Positions 1-6,728 of a DNA stretch of 19,823 nt are shown piece by piece. Location of the stretch: the NCBI GenBank assembly GCA_018712885.1, contig DVGE01000021.1:1-19823 (forward strand), given 5' to 3'. The notes below the pieces were generated by a model. That model did not search any database. It was not told the DNA's origin and saw only the letters and a list, made by a program, of their open reading frames with translations. The DNA comes from Candidatus Pullichristensenella stercoripullorum. GTDB lineage: Bacteria; Bacillota; Clostridia; Christensenellales; Aristaeellaceae. Both the position numbers and the translations under genes were made by a program. How positions within the stretch are numbered: position 1 is the stretch's first letter; each line of letters opens with the position of its first letter.

Positions 1-944
1 TAGACGATGCAATAGCTGTTCGCGGGAATGGATGTTCCCTCGGGGAAAACATACTTGGCAAGGTCGTTGGGGTCGTCGGTGAGGGTATAGCCGGCGAGGG
101 AGACCGGCTGCGCGGAGGTGTTGTAAAGCTCTATGTAGTCGTAATACTCGCCATCGGCGCTGCGGGCGTAGGTGCGGTTCTGCGAGGAGGCCTCGGAGAT
201 GACGATGGGGCTGTCGGCGCTGGCCACGTCCAGAGAGAGGTGATCCTCCAGCGTGTTGGGCAGGCCGGGGGTGTAGTCGGCGCTGACGCCCCACGCGCCG
301 TCCTGCTGGGCGCGGCGGTAGACGAAGTTGCGCTCCAGACCCGGCACCTCCACGGCGTCCACGCGCGCGCCCTCGGCGTCGTACAAACCGAGGGTGACGC
401 CGGAGGCGCTCAGGCGGAAGGGCGCGTGCAGCGCGTAGCCGGCGGCGTTTTTCAGCGTGCCGTCGCAGTAGATGAGAAGGTATTCGCCCGGGGCGAGCGT
501 GACGTCCGGAAAGATGAGCGGGGCGAGGGCGTCGTCGGCGTTCAAAAGCGTGTAGCCCTTGAGGGACACGTCCGTCGCGCCGGTGTTGACGAGCTCCACC
601 CAGTCGGTATACTGGCCGTTGTCGGCTTGAAAGGCCGAGGCGTTGGAGGTCATGACCTCGCTTATGCGCACCATGGAAGTGGAAAGGCGCTCGTCCACGG
701 CGGCGCTGACCGGGGCGGGCAGGAAACTTTGCAGCAAAAAGCCCGCCGTCAGCGCCAGTACGCAGACGACGGCGAGGATGGCCAGGCCGCGATGCGCGCC
801 CTGCGGCGGACGCGCGGAACGCGAAGCCTGCGGCGGACGTGCGGAACGCGAAGCCCCTGCCGGACGCGCGGAACGCGAAGCCTCCGCCGGACGCGGACGC
901 GCCGCGGGCGCCTTGGTATTCGACGTATGTTTGCCTGTGGGCAA
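1..944 (-). CDS. Membrane-anchored lamin-tail-domain (LTD) protein, 3' end beyond the window
   Basis: The 314 visible residues show a short cytoplasmic N-terminus, one membrane segment (about 53-72, beginning GLAILAVVCVLAL) and then two lamin-tail-type beta-sandwich domains outside the cell. The first spans about 91-200 and contains ISEVMTSNAS, DWVELVNTG and SLKGYTL. The second starts near 246 and contains ISEASSQN, YIELYNTS and SLAGYTL. Bacterial LTD proteins are extracellular and are often followed by a CotH kinase or nuclease domain; what follows here lies beyond the left edge. I chose the TTG start at 942-944 because an AGGAGG ribosome site at 953-958 sits 8 bases upstream; a GTG three codons earlier would overlap that site. 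The cytoplasmic part holds three Arg/Ser/Ala/Pro repeats of nine residues. The gene follows the LtaS-like gene after 75 bp and may have its own promoter. The frame is open to the window edge. The domain family is well supported; the function is unknown. Confidence 0.85.
   Translation of the reverse strand, partial: MPTGKHTSNTKAPAARPRPAEASRSARPAGASRSARPPQASRSARPPQGAHRGLAILAVVCVLALTAGFLLQSFLPAPVSAAVDERLSTSMVRISEVMTSNASAFQADNGQYTDWVELVNTGATDVSLKGYTLLNADDALAPLIFPDVTLAPGEYLLIYCDGTLKNAAGYALHAPFRLSASGVTLGLYDAEGARVDAVEVPGLERNFVYRRAQQDGAWGVSADYTPGLPNTLEDHLSLDVASADSPIVISEASSQNRTYARSADGEYYDYIELYNTSAQPVSLAGYTLTDDPNDLAKYVFPEGTSIPANSYCIV
801..881 (-). repeat. Three tandem 27-bp repeats inside the LTD gene
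   Basis: Units lie at 801-827, 828-854 and 855-881, with a partial fourth unit starting at 882. The units differ by only a few bases. They stay in frame and encode ASRSARPPQ, ASRSARPPQ and ASRSARPAG. This is a basic, low-complexity stretch directly before the membrane segment, so it faces the cytoplasm if the usual positive-inside topology holds. Confidence 0.9.
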
Positions 945-952
945 CGGGCACA

Positions 953-958
953 CCTCCT
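953..958 (-). promoter_or_regulatory. Ribosome binding site deciding a TTG start
   Basis: On the minus strand this reads AGGAGG and lies 8 bases before the TTG at 944-942. No ATG is available upstream in this frame, and the nearby GTG at 953-951 overlaps the Shine-Dalgarno sequence itself, so the TTG is the best start for the LTD protein. Confidence 0.6.
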
Positions 959-987
959 GCGCCGTGAAAACGACATATCCCTATTTC

Positions 988-1015
988 ATCATACACGAGC
1001 GGCGCGAAAATACAA
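988..1015 (-). promoter_or_regulatory. Possible sigma-A promoter for the LTD gene
   Basis: Read on the minus strand, TTGTAT (1015-1010) and TATGAT (993-988) are separated by 16 bp, about 45 bp before the TTG start. The 75-bp gap after the LtaS-like gene is more AT-rich than the coding sequence around it. No clear terminator precedes it, so read-through from the upstream genes is also possible. Confidence 0.4.
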
Positions 1016-1019
1016 GGCG

Positions 1020-3026
1020 TTACGGCGAAATTTCACGCATTTTTCCAAATCCCGAGCGCCCCAGCTCGTCGCCCTCGCGGGTGAACTGGCCCACGCGCAC
1101 GCGGCTGTCTTCCGTCACGCCGTTGGCGCGGGCGATGAGGCGCGTCTCGTCGGCGAAAACGGCGTTCTTGCGCTCGCCATCGACGAGTATGTCGCTGTAG
1201 GTGGTAAAGTTCTGGCCGTAGACGCTGATGGTGGCGGTGGCGGGGTCGTAGGTGAAGCTCTCGCAGACGATGGGCTCGGTGCCCAGCTGCAGCTCAGTGG
1301 GCTGATAGGGCGAATCGCCGCCGTAGATGTTGTGGTCGCCGTAGAGCATGTCGTATTCGAGCACGCGCAAAAAGGAGAGGTAGTCGTCCTCGTCGCAGTC
1401 GGGCGCGAAGTTCTGGTGGAAGCGCGTGAGGATGCCGGTATGGATGTTGAGCTGCCCCAGCACGTAGGCCGAGAGCTGGAAGGCCTGCAGATCGCCGCCC
1501 TCCATGTCAAGGCCGAAGTTGTTCCACAGCACGTAGGTGGTCTGGTAGAGGTCGCCCGTGGCCAGCTCGTCCGTCTCGATGCCCAGCGCGGGCAGATGAT
1601 CGCCGTAGAGCACCAGCACGGTCGGCTCGTCAAAGTCCTCAAGCTCGTCGATGAGCGCGCCGATAAAGGCGTCCACCTGGGAAAGCTCGTTGACGTAGTT
1701 CTGCAGCGCCGTGGCGTTCACCGTTTCCGGGGCGGCGAGCACGGCGATGTCGTCAAGGCCCTCCACGGGCGTGTCGGGGTATTTGCCGTGCGACTGCACC
1801 GTGACGGTGAAGACAAAATCGCGCCCCGGCGTGGTGGTCAGCGCCTTCATCGTCTCGCCGGTGAGCACGCTGTCGTGCGCCCAGCCCAGGGCGTTGTAGG
1901 TCAGGCCGTTCATGTACTCCTGCGGCACGAAGCGGTCGAAGCCCAGCTGCGCGTAGACGGTGTTGCGGCCGTAGAAGGTGCCGGTATAGTTGTGCACGGC
2001 GGTGGCGGTGTAGCCCAGCTCCTTCAGGTTGAAGGCGACCGTCTCGCAGGTGGTGTCCTGCAAAATGGTGTTGTAGGGGAATTCGCCGGCGCCGAAGTAA
2101 TCGAGGTTCATGCCGGTGAGCACCTCGAATTCCGTATTGGCCGTGCCGCCGCCCACGGAGGGCACCTTGAGCTGCCCGTGAGGGCAGGTCTCCATCAGTT
2201 CGCGGAACACGGGGATGGGCTCCCTGGAGTATTCCGCGTCCACCAGGTCGTGGACGTTGAAGAAGGATTCCAGCTGCACGAAAACGACGTTGGGCGTCAA
2301 GGGTTCCGCCTCTTCCGGCTCGGGGGCGGCGGTGGGCTCGATGACGTCGTCGGCGATCTCCTCCACCAGCTCCTCGGAATACTCCGTGGGGCGGGAGATG
2401 CCGAAATCGGCGAAGGTATAGGTGAAGCCATAGGCGAAGCCGTAGTTCTGGTAAGCGTCCACGAGGCTGGTCTTTTCCCAGTCGATGTCGCCCACCTCCA
2501 CGGAGACCTTGCCCACCACCAGCGTCAGCGCCGTCACCGCGCAGAACACGCCAACGCTCACCGCGCGGTCGAAAGGCTCGCGCTTGCGGCACCTGACCAC
2601 GAGGAGCACGATGCCGGCAATGAGCAGCGCCGCGCCGACGAACATGCCGGCGATCTCATACCACTTGAAGTAGACGGTGATCATCTTCAGCCCGTCGGGG
2701 ATGAGCAGCACATCGCGCGTGGTGAAGGGCAGAACGCGCGTCACCTGCACGATGGAATTGACCGCCCCCAGCACCACCCAGAGGATGCCCAGCGCCCAGC
2801 GCGTGCCGCGGCGGCGGCGGAAGAGCTCGGCAAAGAGGAAGGTGTTGAAGATGATCTCCACGTTGAAAAGGAACATCCACGGATGTCCCGTCAGGAAAAG
2901 GATGAGTTTTTCCGGCGTGTGATGGTTCAAAAGCTCGATGACGAGCGCCAAGACCAGCGAGACGGGCAGCATGTACCACGTCTCGCGGATGAATTTTCTA
3001 AACGCCTGTGCGCGCGTGGAAGCCAT
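1020..3026 (-). CDS. LTA synthase-family membrane sulfatase-fold enzyme
   Basis: This 668-residue protein has about five membrane helices in residues 18-172, a linker, and an extracellular sulfatase-fold domain (about 245-565). The residues match the LtaS active site: Glu253 in VVFVQLESF, Thr295 in VGGGTANTEF as the nucleophile, Asp476-His477 in LYGDHLP, and substrate-site His413 in VQSHGKY. LtaS enzymes transfer glycerol phosphate from phosphatidylglycerol to build lipoteichoic acid; related enzymes add phosphoglycerol or phosphoethanolamine to other glycans, so the acceptor is uncertain. A C-terminal extension of about 85 residues looks like an Ig/IPT-type beta domain and is not part of classical LtaS. 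The ATG at 3026 is preceded by a GGGGGAG ribosome site. It starts 12 bp after yqhQ and is probably co-transcribed with it. Family assignment is firm; the exact polymer is inferred. Confidence 0.9.
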   Translation of the reverse strand: MASTRAQAFRKFIRETWYMLPVSLVLALVIELLNHHTPEKLILFLTGHPWMFLFNVEIIFNTFLFAELFRRRRGTRWALGILWVVLGAVNSIVQVTRVLPFTTRDVLLIPDGLKMITVYFKWYEIAGMFVGAALLIAGIVLLVVRCRKREPFDRAVSVGVFCAVTALTLVVGKVSVEVGDIDWEKTSLVDAYQNYGFAYGFTYTFADFGISRPTEYSEELVEEIADDVIEPTAAPEPEEAEPLTPNVVFVQLESFFNVHDLVDAEYSREPIPVFRELMETCPHGQLKVPSVGGGTANTEFEVLTGMNLDYFGAGEFPYNTILQDTTCETVAFNLKELGYTATAVHNYTGTFYGRNTVYAQLGFDRFVPQEYMNGLTYNALGWAHDSVLTGETMKALTTTPGRDFVFTVTVQSHGKYPDTPVEGLDDIAVLAAPETVNATALQNYVNELSQVDAFIGALIDELEDFDEPTVLVLYGDHLPALGIETDELATGDLYQTTYVLWNNFGLDMEGGDLQAFQLSAYVLGQLNIHTGILTRFHQNFAPDCDEDDYLSFLRVLEYDMLYGDHNIYGGDSPYQPTELQLGTEPIVCESFTYDPATATISVYGQNFTTYSDILVDGERKNAVFADETRLIARANGVTEDSRVRVGQFTREGDELGRSGFGKMREISP

Positions 3027-3038
3027 GGTCTCCCCCTG

Positions 3039-4088
3039 TTATGCGTTGTTCTCCATGGCCGGCTCGCCCGCGGGGGCGGCCGGCGCGGTCTGCGCGAGGG
3101 TGTCGGCGTCCACGAGGGCGCGCGCGCGCGTCTCGCGCTCGGGATAGCCCTCGGCGCCGGGGACCACGCGCATCATGGATTCGATGGCGCACTGGATCAT
3201 GCCGTCGTCCGGCTCGCGGGTGGTGATGTGCTGGATGGCCACGCCCGGGGCGGAGATGATGCGCGTGAGGCGGTTGTCGTGCCGCCCGGCGTACTGAATG
3301 AGCTCATAGCCGACGGAGATGAGGATGGGGAAGGTGAGGATCTTCAGCCCGGTGCGCAAAAACGGGTTGTCCACGCGGATGAACATGGAAACGACGATGC
3401 CCACCAGCAGCATCAAAACCAGGAACGAGGTGCCGCAGCGCGGGTGGAAGCGCTTTTGCCGGCGCACGTTCTCCACCGTCAGCGGCAGGCCCTTTTCATA
3501 GCAGAAGATGGTCTTGTGCTCCGCGCCGTGGTACTGGTAGGTGCGGCGGATGTCCTTCATCAGCGCCGTGGCCATCACGTAGCCAAGGAAGATGACGATG
3601 CGGATCACGCCCTCGAACACGCTGCGCAGAAAGTAGTTCTGGGCGATGGCGGGAAAGGCCATGGACAGCCAGGTATACAACTGCACCGGCAGGTACATAA
3701 ACAGAAGCACCGCCAGCGCCACCGCCAGCACCGTGGCGATGGGCATCATGAACTTTTCCAGCACATCCTCCATCTTCAGCGCGAATTTGGACTTCTTCGC
3801 CCGCCGCGCCTCTTTTTCCGCCTCCTCCTCGGCGGCCATGCCGGAGAGGTCGGCCGAGCGCATCAGGCACTTGTAGCCGATGCTCAGCGAGTCGATGAGG
3901 CCGAATATGCCGCGGATGAAGGGCTTTTTGCAGATCGCCGGGCGCTGCGAACGCACGGTGGGATAGATCTCGATCTCGACATCGCCGGCGGTGTTGCGCA
4001 CGGCCATGGCCGTGTGCACGCTGCCGCGCATCATCACGCCTTCCAGAAGCGCCTGACCGCCGATGCTGGTGTACTTGCTCTTTGCCAT
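3039..4088 (-). CDS. yqhQ: DUF1385 (YqhQ-like) membrane protein
   Basis: The 349-residue product matches the DUF1385/YqhQ family throughout. It begins with IGGQALLEGVMMRG, continues with KKPFIRGIFGLIDSL, and has the family motifs YHGAEHKTIFCYE (about 186-198), RFHPRCGTSFL (213-223) and TTREPDD (289-295). Predicted membrane segments lie near 114-140, 157-176, 220-237 and 248-263. A charged Glu/Ala/Lys-rich stretch at 86-102 precedes the first. The molecular function of the family is not established. The Ala/Pro-rich tail after 325 is not part of the conserved core. The ATG at 4088 follows an AAAGGA ribosome site and a near-consensus promoter. The gene heads the minus-strand group and is followed closely by the LtaS-like gene, which suggests an envelope role by association only. 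Confidence 0.9.
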   Translation of the reverse strand: MAKSKYTSIGGQALLEGVMMRGSVHTAMAVRNTAGDVEIEIYPTVRSQRPAICKKPFIRGIFGLIDSLSIGYKCLMRSADLSGMAAEEEAEKEARRAKKSKFALKMEDVLEKFMMPIATVLAVALAVLLFMYLPVQLYTWLSMAFPAIAQNYFLRSVFEGVIRIVIFLGYVMATALMKDIRRTYQYHGAEHKTIFCYEKGLPLTVENVRRQKRFHPRCGTSFLVLMLLVGIVVSMFIRVDNPFLRTGLKILTFPILISVGYELIQYAGRHDNRLTRIISAPGVAIQHITTREPDDGMIQCAIESMMRVVPGAEGYPERETRARALVDADTLAQTAPAAPAGEPAMENNA

Positions 4089-4133
4089 ATATATTCCTTT
4101 CGCGCGCCGAAGCGCTGCAATCTTTCCTTTCTA

Positions 4134-4161
4134 ATTATACACCTTTGCCGCCCTATGTCAA
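4134..4161 (-). promoter_or_regulatory. Strong sigma-A-type promoter for yqhQ and the LtaS-like gene
   Basis: On the minus strand a perfect TTGACA (4161-4156) and a perfect TATAAT (4139-4134) are separated by 16 bp. The -10 box lies about 45 bp before the yqhQ ATG. The region is AT-rich against a GC-rich background. Confidence 0.8.
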
Positions 4162-4182
4162 ACGCCGCGCTTGGACATAAGT

Positions 4183-4239
4183 GTGTCATTTGCGTGTCAT
4201 CCGTCCATTTGTCCGCCCAACCGTGAACAAACCGTGAAC
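4183..4239. repeat. Two pairs of direct repeats between divergent promoters
   Basis: GTGTCAT occurs at 4183-4189 and 4194-4200. AACCGTGAAC occurs at 4219-4228 and 4230-4239. Both pairs have an 11-bp period, close to one DNA helical turn. They lie between the two outward-facing -35 boxes, where a DNA-binding regulator could act on both genes. No regulator can be named from the sequence. Confidence 0.55.
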
Positions 4240-4254
4240 TTGGAGGTTAAAACA

Positions 4255-4283
4255 TTGTATCTTTCGCCGCTTTGTGCTATAAT
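4255..4283 (+). promoter_or_regulatory. Promoter for the secreted PPIase gene
   Basis: TTGTAT (4255-4260), a 17-bp spacer and TATAAT (4278-4283) with an extended-10 TGC just before it. The -10 box lies 57 bp before the ATG at 4341. A GC-rich palindrome (CCGGCGCGCGCCGG, about 4299-4312) sits in the leader. Confidence 0.7.
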
Positions 4284-4340
4284 CGGACGCAGTCCCAGCC
4301 GGCGCGCGCCGGCCCATCAACGACAAGGAGGAAACATCCC

Positions 4341-5702
4341 ATGACCATGAAGCGAATTCTCTGCGCCCTTCTGTGCGCGCTGCTGCTCGCCGCTGTTCCG
4401 GCGATGGCCGAAGACGCGGACAAGGACGCGCGCATCGCCGAGCTTGAGGCGCAGGTGGCCGAGTTGCAGGCGCAGGTGGACGCCTACCACCTCAAAGAGC
4501 TCGTCGCCACGTTCGACGGCGGCGAAGTGCCGCTTGACGAGGCCGAGAGCCTTTACGACCTGAGCGTCACCCAGTACGCCCAGATGGGCATCGACGTGGT
4601 CGCCTACGGCATGGACGGCATACTGCGCGAAGTGGTGGTCGACACGCTGGCCGAGGAAGCCATCGTGCAGTACATGGCGGGCGAGCTCGGCCTGGGCCTG
4701 ACCGAGGAACAGCAGGCGCAGTTCGCCGAGGAAGCGCAGGCGACCTACGACAGCCAGGTGGATTCCTACTACCAGACCTATCTGGCCGGCCAGTATGAGA
4801 GCGAAGAAGACGGCCTGGCCGTGGCTGCGCAGGCCCTGGACGAAATGGGCTATTCCTATGAGTCCTACCTGGATTCGCTCACCAGCACCCAGCTGTCTAC
4901 CAACGTCTACGACTACGTGACCAAGGACGTGGCTGTCAGCGAGGAAGACGTCGAAGCCGCCTACGACGAATACGTGGCTGCCGACGAAGCCAACTACGCC
5001 GACCCCTACCAGTTTGAGAACGCCTTCTCCAGCGGCGTGACCATCTACTACACGCCCGAAGGCTACCGCAACGTCAAGCACATACTCTTCAAGTTCGACG
5101 ACGACCAGGCGACGCGCTATGACGAGCTCTCTACTCGCCTTGCCGACCTCGAGGCCGAACAGGTGGCCGCTGCGGAGGCCGCCGACGCCACGCCCGCGCC
5201 CGAGGCCGAGGATGGCGAAGCCGAGTCTCCCCGCGCCATCACCGAGATCGAGGCCGACATCGCCCAGGTCAGCGCCGACCTCGACGCGCTGTATGAAGAG
5301 CTGATGCCCGAGGCCGAGGCCGCCATCGAGCGCTTCAACGCCGGCGAGGACATCGACGCCCTCATCGCCGAATTGAACGACGATACCGGCATGCCCGAGA
5401 CCGGCTACGCCGTGTCCACCACCGCCGAGGCCTCCGCGCAGGCCTGGGACCCCGCCTTCACCGAGGGCGCGCTCTCCATTGAGGAAGTGGGCGGCCTTTC
5501 CGCTCCCGTGCGCGGCGTGTACGGCATCCACCTGATCTACTACGCGGGCGACATCACCCCCGGCGCCACGGCGCTGGAAGAGGTCCACGACGAAGTGGAG
5601 AGCCTGACCTTGCAGAACAAGATCAGCCAGACCTACGCCGACCAGATCAGCGCCTGGAAGGAAGAGCTCCACCTGGTGACCTACCCCGAGCACCTGGCGT
5701 AA
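4341..5702 (+). CDS. Secreted parvulin-type peptidyl-prolyl isomerase (PrsA/SurA-like)
   Basis: This 453-residue protein starts at the ATG at 4341 (AAGGAGG at 4325-4331); an upstream TTG in the same frame falls inside the promoter and is rejected. Residues 1-23 form a type I signal peptide ending AMA, with no lipobox Cys, so it is probably secreted rather than a lipoprotein. A short coiled coil (28-48) and a SurA-N-like helical domain (about 60-225) follow. The parvulin core begins at 244 with VKHILFKFD and resumes at about 325-403 (AGEDIDALI, GMPETGYAVS, WDPAF, RGVYGIHLIYYAG); His247 and His397 match the conserved parvulin histidines. About 70 residues rich in Ala and Glu separate the first strand from the rest of the domain. 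Such proteins help fold exported proteins outside the membrane. It is a single gene between its own promoter and terminator. Confidence 0.88.
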   Translation: MTMKRILCALLCALLLAAVPAMAEDADKDARIAELEAQVAELQAQVDAYHLKELVATFDGGEVPLDEAESLYDLSVTQYAQMGIDVVAYGMDGILREVVVDTLAEEAIVQYMAGELGLGLTEEQQAQFAEEAQATYDSQVDSYYQTYLAGQYESEEDGLAVAAQALDEMGYSYESYLDSLTSTQLSTNVYDYVTKDVAVSEEDVEAAYDEYVAADEANYADPYQFENAFSSGVTIYYTPEGYRNVKHILFKFDDDQATRYDELSTRLADLEAEQVAAAEAADATPAPEAEDGEAESPRAITEIEADIAQVSADLDALYEELMPEAEAAIERFNAGEDIDALIAELNDDTGMPETGYAVSTTAEASAQAWDPAFTEGALSIEEVGGLSAPVRGVYGIHLIYYAGDITPGATALEEVHDEVESLTLQNKISQTYADQISAWKEELHLVTYPEHLA

Positions 5703-5711
5703 GCGCACAGA

Positions 5712-5751
5712 GCGCCCCGCTTCCGCATATCGCGGGCGGGGCGCTTTTTTG
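5712..5751 (+). terminator. Rho-independent terminator after the PPIase gene
   Basis: A 10-bp stem, AGCGCCCCGC paired with GCGGGGCGCT, encloses a loop of about 15 bases and is followed by a run of T. It begins 9 bp after the stop codon. Confidence 0.9.
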
Positions 5752-5755
5752 CACG

Positions 5756-5784
5756 TTGCAGAGTTTACACAGGCGTGCTATAAT
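5756..5784 (+). promoter_or_regulatory. Promoter for the ABC exporter operon
   Basis: TTGCAG (5756-5761), a 17-bp spacer and TATAAT (5779-5784) with an extended-10 TGC before it. It lies directly behind the PPIase terminator and 53 bp before the permease ATG, and has the same TGCTATAAT core as the PPIase promoter. Confidence 0.7.
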
Positions 5785-5837
5785 GCCTTTTTGCCGGCTG
5801 TGCCGGAAAATCACTCTGTGCGGAGGTCCTGTCCTTC

Positions 5838-6710
5838 ATGGCATTGAAAAAACCCGAACGGCAGTGGGACGCGGTCATCCGCCCGCGCAACGGCTGGTTC
5901 GACATCAACTTCCGCGAGCTTCTGCACTACCGCGACCTGATCTTTTTGCTGGTCAAGCGCAACATCACGCTGCTTTACAAGCAGACGGTGCTCGGCCCGG
6001 CGTGGATCATCATCCAGGCGGCGCTGAACTCGCTGGTGTTCACGGTGGTGTTCGGCGGCATCGCCTCCCTGCCCACGGACGGCATGCCCCAATTCCTCTT
6101 TTACATGGCGGGCAACCTCATCTGGGCCTATTTCTCCAACGCCCTGAAGCAGACCTCGACCACGTTTTTGACCAACTACCACCTCTTTGGCAAGGTCTAC
6201 TTCCCGCGGCTGACGGTGCCCATCAGCGTGGTGCTCTCCAAGCTGTTCAACTTCTTCGTGCAGTTTTTGCTCTTCGCCGCCTTCTGGATCTACTACGCCG
6301 TGCAGCCCGGCACGGCGGTCAAGCCCAACTGGCAGCTGATCGCCTTTGTGCCGCTGGTGCTTTTGCAGGTGGGCATGCTGGCCATGGGGCTGGGCATCAT
6401 CATCTCCTCCCTGACCACGCGCTACCGCGACCTGACGCTGCTGGTGAACCTCTGCGTCAACCTGTGGATGTACGCCACGCCCATCGCCTACCCCGCCTCG
6501 ATGGTGATGGAGAAGTACCCCCATCTCATCGGCCTGTACATGCTCAACCCGGTCACGCCCATCGTGGAATACTTCCGCTCCGCCTTTTTGGGCACGGAGG
6601 CGTTCGGCCTTGCCTACATGCCGGTCTCGGTGGGCATGACGCTGCTGTTGTTCATCGTCGGCGTCCTGCTGTTCTCGCGCATCGAAAAGACGTTCATGGA
6701 CACGATCTGA
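5838..6710 (+). CDS. ABC-2 type polysaccharide export permease (Wzm/TagG-like)
   Basis: The 290-residue integral membrane protein has about six hydrophobic segments. The cytoplasmic N-terminal lead-in is typical of O-antigen and teichoic-acid exporters (RELLHYRDLIFLLVKRNI, then YKQTVLGPAWIIIQ), with the characteristic PRLTVPISVV region and a late ATPIAYPASMV ... LNPVTPIVEYFRS segment. With the ATPase encoded 18 bp downstream it should form a membrane transporter that exports a lipid-linked glycan or teichoic acid polymer. The GGAGG ribosome site lies 11 bases before the ATG, a rather long spacing. No glycosyltransferase or polymerase gene is next to it, so the substrate cannot be read from the neighbourhood. 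The family is clear; Wzm versus TagG is not decidable here. Confidence 0.9.
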   Translation: MALKKPERQWDAVIRPRNGWFDINFRELLHYRDLIFLLVKRNITLLYKQTVLGPAWIIIQAALNSLVFTVVFGGIASLPTDGMPQFLFYMAGNLIWAYFSNALKQTSTTFLTNYHLFGKVYFPRLTVPISVVLSKLFNFFVQFLLFAAFWIYYAVQPGTAVKPNWQLIAFVPLVLLQVGMLAMGLGIIISSLTTRYRDLTLLVNLCVNLWMYATPIAYPASMVMEKYPHLIGLYMLNPVTPIVEYFRSAFLGTEAFGLAYMPVSVGMTLLLFIVGVLLFSRIEKTFMDTI

Positions 6711-6728
6711 GGGGAGGGACGACGCTGC

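Noticed and set aside
240..4226. A 1328-residue plus-strand open frame opposite three minus-strand genes
   Set aside because: It is a shadow frame. The minus strand encodes recognisable LTD, LtaS-family and DUF1385 proteins with ribosome sites and promoters, while this frame gives His/Arg/Gly/Val-rich text with no domain.
4272..4340. Earlier TTG start for the PPIase
   Set aside because: It overlaps the -10 box, has no ribosome site, and would place residues before an otherwise perfect signal peptide.
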